64,000 bases of DNA from Mycolicibacterium sp. CR10 (lineage in GTDB: Bacteria; Actinomycetota; Actinomycetes; Mycobacteriales; Mycobacteriaceae), in assembly GCF_005222675.1 (NCBI RefSeq), contig NZ_STGE01000014.1, positions 1-64,000 on the forward strand. The letters are read 5' to 3'. The notes beneath the pieces are model-generated. The model was not told the DNA's origin. It did not search any database and worked only from the letters and a program-made list of their open reading frames with translations. Shown one piece after another: positions 32,757-41,300 of this stretch (positions within the stretch are counted from its first letter, which is position 1; each line of letters begins with the position of its first letter). The position numbers were made by a program, and so were the translations under genes.

Positions 32757-33826
32757 TCCGGGGTCAGCTTGCGACTGGCCCACACCACGACCCGCGCCAG
32801 CAGCGGCGCCGCGAACAGCATCAGCAGGATCCGCACCACCTGGGCCGCGATGATGAACGTGACGTTGGACCCGGTCTCGACCGCGGTGGCCAGCACCGCG
32901 TACACCCCGCCGGGACTGGTCGCGAGGTAACCCTCCAGCGGACTCAGTCCGGTGACGTGCGCCAGCAGCACCCCCAGGCCCGCAGTCGCGACACCGAGGA
33001 CCACGATGAGCGCGATCGCGGCGGGCAGCAGGCGGCCGACAGCGCGCAGCGAGTCACGGGTGAAGGCCAGCCCCGCCTGCCAGCCGATCAGCATGTAGCC
33101 CGCCTGCACCAGGAGCACCGGCACCGACAGACCGAAGGACAGGCCGCTGATCTCCAGCACGACCGTCAGCGCCAGGGGCCCGAGCAGTCCGGCGCCGGGC
33201 AGGCGGATCAGCCGTCCGGCGGTCGCGCCGACCAGGACCAGCGCGATCAACATGCCGAGACTGAGATACCAAGGGGCCGTGTCGGTTTGAGCGGTGGCGG
33301 TGGCGCTGTGGGTCTTGTCCGCATGGTAGATCAGCGTGACGACGACGGGCATGGACGCGGTGACCAGGCCCACCCTCAGATATTGCACGACGGCGACGAC
33401 GCGGTCGTCACCGCCGAGTTCGCGGGCGATGGCCACCAGGCCGGACGCGCCGCCGGCCACCAGGGCCAGCGAACCGGTCAGCGGGGTGACGTCACGGTGC
33501 AGCCCGAGCAGGACCCCGGCGATGACGCTGAGGAGCAGCGTCGCGACGGCGATGCCGACAACGATCGGCCAGTCACCACCCAGTGAGTTGAGGGCGTCCT
33601 CGTGGACCATCGTGCCGATGTACACGCCGAGCACACCCTGGGCGGCGACACCCAGCCTCCTCGGGACGCGCTCGGGCCCGACCGACATCAGCGCCAGGAC
33701 CATGCCGACGACCAGTGCGGCGAATAGTGCCGCCGAGGGGACGCCGATCAGAGTCAGCGGGACGGTGACCGCGGCCGTCGCCGCCAGCAGCCCTGCCCAC
33801 CTGGGTATCTGTCGTATCCACTTCAT
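32702..33826 (-). CDS. AbrB-family (AbrB/Gdt duplication) membrane protein
   Basis: 374 residues with about ten hydrophobic segments and two similar halves, the AbrB duplication domain. The halves share the [32 protein letters not shown] type block (around 150) and [20 protein letters not shown] near the C-terminus. Family members such as E. coli AbrB are poorly understood; despite some database names they are membrane proteins and not ammonia monooxygenases. Transport or regulation of a small molecule is possible. It is divergent from the MarR gene, which may control it. The 55-nt overlap with the PNP gene is convergent. Confidence 0.82.
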   Translation of the reverse strand: MKWIRQIPRWAGLLAATAAVTVPLTLIGVPSAALFAALVVGMVLALMSVGPERVPRRLGVAAQGVLGVYIGTMVHEDALNSLGGDWPIVVGIAVATLLLSVIAGVLLGLHRDVTPLTGSLALVAGGASGLVAIARELGGDDRVVAVVQYLRVGLVTASMPVVVTLIYHADKTHSATATAQTDTAPWYLSLGMLIALVLVGATAGRLIRLPGAGLLGPLALTVVLEISGLSFGLSVPVLLVQAGYMLIGWQAGLAFTRDSLRAVGRLLPAAIALIVVLGVATAGLGVLLAHVTGLSPLEGYLATSPGGVYAVLATAVETGSNVTFIIAAQVVRILLMLFAAPLLARVVVWASRKLTPDQTRSITEESREPIRVAD

Positions 33827-33895
33827 GCTTATTCAAAGTATGCTCTTGCTAAATCATGATCGCAACACGGCTATTCTGCACGTGACCTGATATCG

Positions 33896-33917
33896 ATACC
33901 AAGGTATAACTTGGTAT
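33896..33917. promoter_or_regulatory. palindrome abutting the MarR start codon
   Basis: ATACCAAG-GTATAA-CTTGGTAT is a perfect 8-bp inverted repeat with a 6-bp centre. The ATG of the MarR gene begins at the next base, so there is no room for a ribosome-binding site. TAACTT at 33907-33912 fits a mycobacterial -10 (TANNNT) and would start the transcript at or near the A of ATG, so the mRNA may be leaderless. It is the likely MarR autorepression site and also lies 70 bp from the divergent AbrB-like start. Confidence 0.6.
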
Positions 33918-34349
33918 ATGGATTCCTCGGCCGGAACAGAGCTCCGCGAGTCGGTGATGGCGGTTGCCCGGCAGATGCGCAGGCATCGCCCCGACAACGG
34001 GCTGACCCTGAGCCAGATGCAGCTGCTCGGCGAGATCAGCCGCGCCGGTGTCACCACGCCGGCCGAACTCGGCGCCCTCATGCACGTCAAGGTCCAGTCG
34101 CTGACCGATTCGCTGAACGAGCTGGTGACCCGCGAGCTGATCGCCCGCAGGCCCGACGACACCGACCGCCGCCGCCAGCTCGTCGAGATCACTGCCGGCG
34201 GCGCAGCCCTGCTGGCGGCCGACCGCGCCGAACGCGACGAGTGGCTGCACGACACCATGCGCGACACGCTGTCGACGCTGGAGGTCGACCTGCTGATGCT
34301 GGTGGCCCCCATCCTGCGCAAGCTCGCCGACGCGGACTCGGCGCGCTGA
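33918..34349 (+). CDS. MarR-family transcriptional regulator
   Basis: 143 residues. The winged helix spans about 30-100: TLSQMQLLGEISRAG, TPAELGALMHVKVQSLTDSL, then the wing DTDRRRQLVEITAGG. DDTDRRRQ is the signature loop of MarR proteins. MarR dimers bind near-palindromes in their own promoters and release DNA on binding a small phenolic or oxidant signal. The palindrome directly before the ATG fits this. The divergent neighbour is the AbrB-like membrane protein, the probable target. pmmB follows 42 bp later on the same strand and may be co-transcribed. Confidence 0.9.
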   Translation: MDSSAGTELRESVMAVARQMRRHRPDNGLTLSQMQLLGEISRAGVTTPAELGALMHVKVQSLTDSLNELVTRELIARRPDDTDRRRQLVEITAGGAALLAADRAERDEWLHDTMRDTLSTLEVDLLMLVAPILRKLADADSAR

Positions 34350-34391
34350 GGCCTGTTTGCGCGCCCGATTCGCCTCTGATGGGGTGTAGCG

Positions 34392-35990
34392 ATGGGTGAG
34401 CTGGCAGCGGCGGTGGCCGAGTGGATCGCTCACGACCCGGATCCGGACGCCGCGGCTGAACTGGCGGCCTGCAGCGAGGACGAGTTGCAGGACCGCTTCG
34501 CCCGGCCGTTGACGTTCGGCACCGCGGGGCTTCGGGGTCCGCTGCGTGCCGGGCCCAACGGGATGAACCTCGCCGTGGTGTTGTGTGCCACCTGGGCGGT
34601 GGCCAAGGTCCTCGCCGACCGGGGGCTGGCCGGGTCCGAGGTCGTCGTCGGCTACGACGCCAGGCACCGCTCCGCCGAGTTCGGCCGCGCCGTAGCCGAA
34701 GTCTTTGCCGTCCAGGGGTTTTCCGTCACGCTCATGTCCTGGCCGGTGCCCACGCCCGCCGTGGCGTACGCGGTGCGCAGCATGGGCGCCGCCACGGGCG
34801 TGCAGATCACCGCGTCGCACAACCCCGCCTCCGACAACGGCTACAAGGTGTACTTCTCCGGCGGCCTGCAGATCGTCGCCCCGACCGACCGCGACATCGA
34901 GAACGCCATCGCGATCGCCCCGCCCGCCGACGAGATCCCCAGGGCGCCCGTCGAACCCGCCGGTGCCAGCCAGGTGCGCGACTACATCGAACGGGCCGCC
35001 ACCGTCCGGCGCACCGTCGGCTCCGCACGCGTCGCGCTGACCGCCATGCACGGCGTCGGCGGTGAGTTCGCCCTCGATGCGTTGGCGCTGGCCGGATTCA
35101 GCGACGTGCACGTCGTCGACAGTCAGTTTGCTCCCGACCCGGATTTCCCGACGGTGGCCTTCCCGAACCCGGAGGAGCCGGGCGCCGTGGACGAACTGCT
35201 GGCGCTGGCCGCGGGCGTCGACGCCGAGATCGCCGTCGCCCTGGATCCCGACGCCGACCGCTGCGCCGTGGGGATTCCGACCCCCTCGGGTTGGCGGATG
35301 CTGTCGGGAGACGAAACCGGTTGGCTCCTCGGCGATTACCTCCTCGCCGGCGCTGATCCCGCAACGGCCGTGGTCGCCAGCACCGTGGTGTCGTCGCGGA
35401 TGCTGGCGCGCATCGCCGAGGCTTACGGCGCGCGTCACGTCGAAACGCTGACCGGGTTCAAGTGGCTGGCCCGCGCCGACGAAGGGCTCGACGGGACACT
35501 GCTGTACGCCTACGAAGAAGCTATCGGGCACTGCGTGGATCCCGTTGCGGTCCGCGACAAGGACGGCATCAGTGCGGCGGTGTTGGCGTGCGACCTCGTC
35601 GTCGCATTGCGTGCTCAGGGGCGCACGGTGCTCGACGCCCTCGACGAACTGGCCCGCCGGCACGGCGTGCACACCACCACCGCGGTCACCCGGCGCGTCG
35701 ACTCCCCCGAGGCGGCGGCGGCGCTGATGGCGCGGCTGCGCTCCGCTCCACCCGATCGGCTGGCAGGCTACGCCGTCACCGTGACCGACCTGGCGCCGCA
35801 CACCGATGCCCTCGTCTACTCCGGCGGAGACGACACCACGTCGGTGCGGGTGGTGACGCGCCCGTCAGGGACCGAGCCGAAGTTGAAGTCCTACATCGAG
35901 ATTCGATGCTCGGGCGAGCTGGCGACTGCCCGCGCCCGTGCACAACGCATGCAGGACGCTGTCGCGGCGGCCATCGCCGAGTGGGACTAG
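34392..35990 (+). CDS. pmmB: phosphomannomutase/phosphoglucomutase-type PmmB
   Basis: 532 residues. The alpha-D-phosphohexomutase family is clear. LTFGTAGLRGPLRAGPNGMN is at the start; the phosphoserine loop is QITASHNPASDNGYK, where the serine carries the phosphate; the metal loop DPDADRCAVG lies at about 285; and the sugar-binding EEAIGH and phosphate-binding RPSGTEPKLK complete the site. It interconverts hexose 1- and 6-phosphates, or possibly pentose phosphates given the flanking PNP gene. This is the Rv3308 position, between the PNP and upp genes. It ends in a short tandem repeat that leads into a 63-nt element. Confidence 0.9.
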   Translation: MGELAAAVAEWIAHDPDPDAAAELAACSEDELQDRFARPLTFGTAGLRGPLRAGPNGMNLAVVLCATWAVAKVLADRGLAGSEVVVGYDARHRSAEFGRAVAEVFAVQGFSVTLMSWPVPTPAVAYAVRSMGAATGVQITASHNPASDNGYKVYFSGGLQIVAPTDRDIENAIAIAPPADEIPRAPVEPAGASQVRDYIERAATVRRTVGSARVALTAMHGVGGEFALDALALAGFSDVHVVDSQFAPDPDFPTVAFPNPEEPGAVDELLALAAGVDAEIAVALDPDADRCAVGIPTPSGWRMLSGDETGWLLGDYLLAGADPATAVVASTVVSSRMLARIAEAYGARHVETLTGFKWLARADEGLDGTLLYAYEEAIGHCVDPVAVRDKDGISAAVLACDLVVALRAQGRTVLDALDELARRHGVHTTTAVTRRVDSPEAAAALMARLRSAPPDRLAGYAVTVTDLAPHTDALVYSGGDDTTSVRVVTRPSGTEPKLKSYIEIRCSGELATARARAQRMQDAVAAAIAEWD

Positions 35991-35994
35991 CCGG

Positions 35995-36032
35995 GTCCGC
36001 GCCGCTGGGCCCGCGCCGCTGGGCCCGCGCCG
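35995..36032. repeat. 14-nt tandem repeat leading into the palindromic element
   Basis: The unit G(T/C)CCGCGCCGCTGG is present twice (35995 and 36009) and begins a third time at 36023 before becoming the left arm of the 63-nt element at 36028. It starts 4 nt after the pmmB stop codon. Local slippage or element-associated duplication are both possible. Confidence 0.75.
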
Positions 36033-36090
36033 AAATGGCATTCCGGCAGCGATGCTCTCGCACTTTTCCTGCTGGAATGCCATTTCGGCG
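36028..36090. repeat. 63-nt palindromic element, subfamily A
   Basis: Arms 36028-36049 (core CCGAAATGGCATTCC) and 36069-36090 are 22-nt inverted repeats with one mismatch and a 19-nt spacer. It lies between the convergent stops of pmmB (35990) and upp (36095), ending 4 nt from the upp stop. Confidence 0.9.
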
Positions 36091-36094
36091 GTGG

Positions 36095-36718
36095 TTAGCG
36101 GGGGCCGAACTGACGGTCGCCGGCGTCGCCGAGCCCCGGCACGATGTAGGCGATGTCGTTGAGTCCGGAATCGATTGTCGCCGTGAACAATCTGATCTCC
36201 GGTGCCACTTTCTCCAGTGCTGCAACACCTTCCGGTGCAACGACAACGCAGATAACAGTGACGTCGACGGCGTTGCGCTCGTAGAGCAGCTCGAGGGTGT
36301 GCACCATCGACCCCCCGGTGGCCAGCATCGGGTCCAGCACGATCACCGGCTGCGTGCTCAGGTCATCGGGTAACGACTCCAAGTAGGGAGTGGGCTGGTG
36401 GGTCTGCTCGTTTCGGGCGACACCGACGAAACCGACCTTGGCCTCCGGGATGAGCGCGTGCGCCTGATCGACCATGCCCAGCCCGGCACGCAGCACCGGA
36501 ACCAGCAGCGGCGGGTTCGCCAGCTTCGTGCCTGCGGTCTCGGCCAGCGGGGTGCGCACCGACACCGTGTCGACCGCCAACTCTCGAGTGGCCTCGTAGA
36601 CCAGCATCAGGGTGAGGTCCCGCAGCGCGGCCCGGAAACCCGCGTTGTCGGTGCGCTCGTCGCGCAGGGTGGTCAGCCGCGCCGCGGCCAGTGGGTGGTC
36701 GACAACGCGCACATCCAT
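36095..36718 (-). CDS. upp: uracil phosphoribosyltransferase
   Basis: 207 residues, the usual Upp length. It makes UMP from uracil and PRPP for pyrimidine salvage. The PRPP-binding loop is [14 protein letters not shown] (about 124-137), [13 protein letters not shown] is the N-terminal hood and [18 protein letters not shown] the uracil-binding tail. The ATG at 36718 gives the standard N-terminus [20 protein letters not shown]. It is divergent from the EspC-like gene, with only 51 bp between the two starts. Its substrate uracil can be supplied by the cytidine deaminase and thymidine phosphorylase genes further along the window. Confidence 0.94.
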   Translation of the reverse strand: MDVRVVDHPLAAARLTTLRDERTDNAGFRAALRDLTLMLVYEATRELAVDTVSVRTPLAETAGTKLANPPLLVPVLRAGLGMVDQAHALIPEAKVGFVGVARNEQTHQPTPYLESLPDDLSTQPVIVLDPMLATGGSMVHTLELLYERNAVDVTVICVVVAPEGVAALEKVAPEIRLFTATIDSGLNDIAYIVPGLGDAGDRQFGPR

Positions 36719-36769
36719 GGATCCCGACCCTAGTGGGAACCGTCCGGTGTTTCCCGGCGTCCTAAAGCT

Positions 36770-37075
36770 ATGTTCGCGCGTTTGTCTGCAGACACCGACC
36801 TCCTCCGCGCCTACGGATCGGCCTCGTCGGCCCACTCGGCCGACCTGCAAACGGCCGCCGCACGCCTGAGTGCACTGAGTGCGCCGGCCTCGATGTTCGG
36901 CCCGGTCGGCGCCCGGTTTCTGGCGGCGCTCACCCGAGCGGTCGAGGGCGAGGCCCGTGCCGTCACCGATCTGCGCGACTCGCTCGCGGCGGCGCATCTG
37001 GCCGCGCACGACTCCGCGCAGGCCTACGAGAGCGCCGACGCGAGTGCCGGGACGCGACTGCCGGGGACCTGGTGA
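36770..37075 (+). CDS. EspC/DUF2580-like type VII secretion target
   Basis: 101 residues, all helical, no signal peptide. [17 protein letters not shown] is the first helix. [16 protein letters not shown] is the EspC-family turn, and the second helix runs to the C-terminus. [15 protein letters not shown] carries a YxxxD motif (Y-ESA-D), the type VII secretion signal that ESX substrates bear after a helical hairpin. The gene overlaps the NlpC/P60 gene (TGATG), as paired ESX substrates usually do. The most likely role is heterodimer partner and export signal for that hydrolase, via an ESX system encoded elsewhere. Confidence 0.75.
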   Translation: MFARLSADTDLLRAYGSASSAHSADLQTAAARLSALSAPASMFGPVGARFLAALTRAVEGEARAVTDLRDSLAAAHLAAHDSAQAYESADASAGTRLPGTW

Positions 37076-38178
37076 TGCCCGGTCCGCTGGTGACGGCGTT
37101 GGCGGCGCCGATCCGGGAGATTCAGGCGCTTGTCGGCCCTGGATGGTCGGGGGATCCCGGCGCGGACCCGGTCGCGGTGCTGGCCGGGGTGAGCACCATG
37201 CTGTCCGACGTCGCGGCGGCGACCGGCAGCGCATGGAGCGCCACCGGAGCGGGATGGTCGGGCGCAGGAGCCGACGCCGCGGCAGACTTCGCCACGACGA
37301 CGGCCGCGGCGATCGACGGCGCCGCCGAACGCGCGGGCAGCCTGGGCGCCACGGCCGAGGGTGCGGCCGCAGCGGTGGCGCGGGCACACCGACGCCTGCA
37401 GTCGATCGTCGACGAGTTCGAGGCCAAGGCCGCCGCGCTGGAACCCCGGCTCGACTCGCCGGGGGTCGCCGAGGAACTGCTGGCCGAGGCACGAAGGTCG
37501 CTGGCGGAGGCGGTCGCGGTTGTCGAGGAGTTGCGTGCCGAACTGGACGGGCACGCGGCCGCGTTGGACAGCCGGCCCGCGTCGCCGGCCGCTACGGTGC
37601 CCGCGGGCTACAGCGGCGCGAGCCCGACGGGCATGGGGTCGGGGCTCGGGGGCGGAGCACCCATGGGATCCGGGGGCGGCTTGGGCAGCCCGGGCGGATT
37701 CGGCTCCGGCGGTGGCTTCGGGGACCTGGCTGAACTCGTCCGCCCCGACATCGCCGAGACGCCCGACGCGGCGATGTTCGGTGACGGCGTGGCGGTGCGG
37801 TTGCCCGACGGCACGGTTGTGATGGCGCCCAACGCCGTCGCCGCCAGCGCCGTGCGGCACGCACTGACGCAGCTGGGGGTGCCCTACCAATGGGGTGGCA
37901 CCAGCCCGGGCGTCGGACTGGACTGCAGTGGTCTGACGCAGTGGGCATACAGCGAAGCGGGACTGAACATTCCACGGTTGGCGCAGGAACAGGACATCGG
38001 CGCCTCCGTCGCTCCGGGCGCGTTACTGCCCGGCGATCTCGCGGTCTGGGACGGCCACGTCGCGATGGTCGTCGGCGATGGCACGATGATCGAGGCGGGT
38101 GACCCGGTGAAGCTGTCCCCGATCAGGACCGCCAACGCCGGACAGGGTTTTCAGGGTTTCTGGAGGCCGACCGCATAG
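37075..38178 (+). CDS. NlpC/P60 (C40) peptidoglycan endopeptidase with WXG-like N-domain
   Basis: About 367 residues. The N-terminal helical domain (to about 165) has two W-S-G motifs (GPGWSGDPG and [14 protein letters not shown]) like ESX helical-hairpin proteins. A flexible glycine/serine/proline linker follows (about 175-220). The C-terminal NlpC/P60 domain (about 260-367) has the catalytic cysteine in [10 protein letters not shown] and the histidine in [12 protein letters not shown]. Such enzymes cut D-glutamyl-meso-diaminopimelate stem-peptide bonds. No Sec or Tat signal is seen, so ESX export with the upstream EspC-like protein is likely. ATG 37075 is preferred over GTG 37072 by spacing from GGGGA. 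Confidence 0.85.
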   Translation: MPGPLVTALAAPIREIQALVGPGWSGDPGADPVAVLAGVSTMLSDVAAATGSAWSATGAGWSGAGADAAADFATTTAAAIDGAAERAGSLGATAEGAAAAVARAHRRLQSIVDEFEAKAAALEPRLDSPGVAEELLAEARRSLAEAVAVVEELRAELDGHAAALDSRPASPAATVPAGYSGASPTGMGSGLGGGAPMGSGGGLGSPGGFGSGGGFGDLAELVRPDIAETPDAAMFGDGVAVRLPDGTVVMAPNAVAASAVRHALTQLGVPYQWGGTSPGVGLDCSGLTQWAYSEAGLNIPRLAQEQDIGASVAPGALLPGDLAVWDGHVAMVVGDGTMIEAGDPVKLSPIRTANAGQGFQGFWRPTA

Positions 38179-38357
38179 TGGCACCGGCTGCGGTCCAATG
38201 TGCCGTTAAGGCGTCGCACAAGGCAGAGATGTTGCTACTCTCCGACGGCACAGTTAATTTGCTGTCGCTTAGCGAGTGACGCGATCGGGCTGGCAACGAC
38301 CGAAACTTTACTGACCCTGGTTTCGCGGGGGACCTCTGGGTCGTGGAGGACGCAGAC
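38179..38357. promoter_or_regulatory. leader/promoter region of the giant repeat protein
   Basis: About 180 nt, more AT-rich than its surroundings between 38225 and 38315 (GTTAATTTGCTGTCGC, AACTTTACTGACC). No gene is seen. A likely ribosome-binding site, TGGAGGA, is at 38344-38350, 7 nt before the ATG. No single promoter pair stands out. Confidence 0.35.
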
Positions 38358-41300
38358 ATGGGGCATGCACTGTATGTCGGCCGGGTGGGTGCGTTGGCAG
38401 TGGCGCTGGGCGTCGGGGTTGCGGTGGCCACCGGACACGGCAACCCGGCGGTGGCATGGGCCGACGACGATGCCGCTTCGCCCTCCCAGGAAACCCCCCA
38501 CAGATCCTCGCAGGAGCCATCTGACACCGCCGACGACCCGTCCGACAGTCCCGCCGACACCGCTGAGCCGAGCACCGACCCCGAACCAACGGCGGAGCCG
38601 GATCCCGCGACCGGCAGCGATCCGACAGTGCCGCAGACGCAGTTCTCCGACACCGGAGACGGAGAACCGTCCGAGGTCGTCGACGACGAAACCAGATCGG
38701 ACGCCACCGCGAGCCCAACAGCCCCACCGCAGCTGATCGAGACGCCCCCGATAGTGGTGCCCGCACCGCCGACGGTGACCTCTCCGCCGACCGCGGTGAC
38801 CGACACCGAGACCGTTCCAACCATCGAGTCGCCACCCTCCGAGTCGTCTTCGGATGCCGACGTCGCACCCACCGCACCGGAGACCACCGGCATCCTCATC
38901 GAGGACGTCAACGATCCGAACGGCCAGGGCGACGGCCTGCGCGCCGCGCGACAGACCACACAGCAGCCCACGCCGAGGGTGGTGAGCGTCGACGACCCCA
39001 CCGCAGCATCGCAGTCGCTCCTCGCTACCGCCGCGCCGGTCACTCCAACGCCCGCGCCGCTGAGACGCCAGCCAACCAATCTGATCGAAGCGCTGATCAC
39101 GGCGCCGGTCGTGCTGGTCAACATCGCCGTCACCGCGATCAACACCTTGCTGACCTCAATTTTCGCGCCCGGCCCCACCACCCCGGCGCCACCGACGATG
39201 TTGTTCGTTGTGCTGGGCTGGGTGCAACGCGAACTGCGACGCTCCTTCTTCAACCAATCCCCCACCGCCGTAATCGATGACGTCACCACCGCCGAAGACA
39301 CCGGCCTCACCATCGCGGTGCTGGCCAACGACACCGACGCCGACCTCGGTGACGGTGACGGTGACGTGCTTACCGTCACCGACTACACCCAACCGGCCAA
39401 CGGCACCGTGGTGCTCAACCCCGCCGGCACCTTCACCTACATACCCGCGGCGAACTACACCGGCACCGACACCTTCACCTACACCGTCTCCGACGAAGCC
39501 GGCCCCTGGCACCTTCACCGCATGACTGGTCTGTTCGTCCGCGGCGGACACACCTCCACCACCACCGTCACCGTGACCGTCACCCCGGTCAACGACGACC
39601 CGATCGCCAACCCCGACACCTACACCACCGCAGAAGACACCGCCCTGACCATCTCAATTCCCAACGGCGTCAACGGAAACGACAGCGACCCCGATGACGA
39701 CGCCGCCCTCACCACCGCCATCGTCACCCCACCGGGCAACGGCAGCCTCGACCTCAACCCCGACGGCACCTTCACCTACACCCCCGACGCCGACTTCCAC
39801 GGCACCGACACCTTCATCTACCGCGCCTCCGACGGCACCCTCAGCGACACCGCGACCGTCACCGTCGCCGTCACCCCGGTCAACGACTCCCCGGTCGCCA
39901 ACCCCGACACCTACGCCACCCCCGAAGACACCGCCCTGACCGTCTCAATTCTCAACGGCGTGCACGGAAACGACAGCGACCCCGACAACGACACCGCCCT
40001 CAGCGCCACCGTCATCGATCAACCCACCCACGGCGCGCTGATCTTCAACCCCGACGGCACCTTCACCTACACTCCCGACGCCGACTTCCACGGCACCGAC
40101 ACCTTCACCTACCGCGCCTCCGACGGCACCTTCACCCTCAACGCCAACTTCCGCGGCACCAACACCGTCACCTACCGCGTCGCCGACGGTCCCCTCAGCG
40201 ACACCGCGACCGTGAGCATCACCGTCACCCCGGTCCCTGACGCCCCGGTCGGCAACCCCGACGCATTCACCACCGCCGAAGACACCCCGGTCACGATCAC
40301 TCCGGCCCAATTGGCGGCCAACGACACCGACGGAGACGGCGACGACATCTCGGTCTACAGCACGAGCTCGGTGCTCAACGGCACGCTCGACGTCGTCGAC
40401 GGCAATTTCGTCTTCACCCCGACCGCCAACTACTCGGGCACCGGCAGCTTCACCTACGGAATCCACGACGGGACCGACAGATTCGCGACCGGCACCGTCA
40501 CCATCACCATTACTCCGGTCAACGACGGCCCCGTGGCCAACCCCGACGCCTACACCACCTTTGAAGACACCGCGCTCGTCGTCACCGTCCCCAACGGCGT
40601 CACCGGAAACGACAGCGACGCCGACAACAACACCGCACTGAGCGCCACCGTCATCGATCAACCCACCCACGGCGCGCTGACCCTCAACCCCGACGGCACC
40701 TTCACCTACATCCCCGACGCCAACTACACCGGCGAAGACACCTTCACCTATCGAGCGTTCGACGGCGCCGCCTTCAGCGCCATCGCCACTGCCACCATCA
40801 CCGTCACCCCGAGACTGATCACCGCGATCGACGACACATACACGGCGATCACCGGAGACATCATCACCCTCACCCCCACCGCCAACGACACCACGAGCCT
40901 GGCGAGCCCGCTAGGCGACGTCACCATCCTCACCCAGCCCGCCAACGGAATCGTTTACGAGTCGTTCGGCGTCCTGAGCTATCGGTCATATAACGGCTTC
41001 CTCGGGACCGACACGTTTACCTACGTCGTCGCCGACAGCGCCGACGCGACCATCGAGTCCAGAACCGCGACAGTCACCATCAACGTCGTCCGGCCGATCA
41101 CCGCGAATGACGACGCGTATACAGCGGTCAGCGGCGCGACCGTCGAACTGACCCCGGTAGTGACCGTCAACGACACCACCTTATTGAACTCACCTTTGGG
41201 CGCCATCACCATCGTGACAGGGCCGGCCGACGGCTCTCTGTTCCAGAACAACGGTGTGCTCACCTACCGGTCCTGGGACGGCTTCCTCGGGACCGACACA

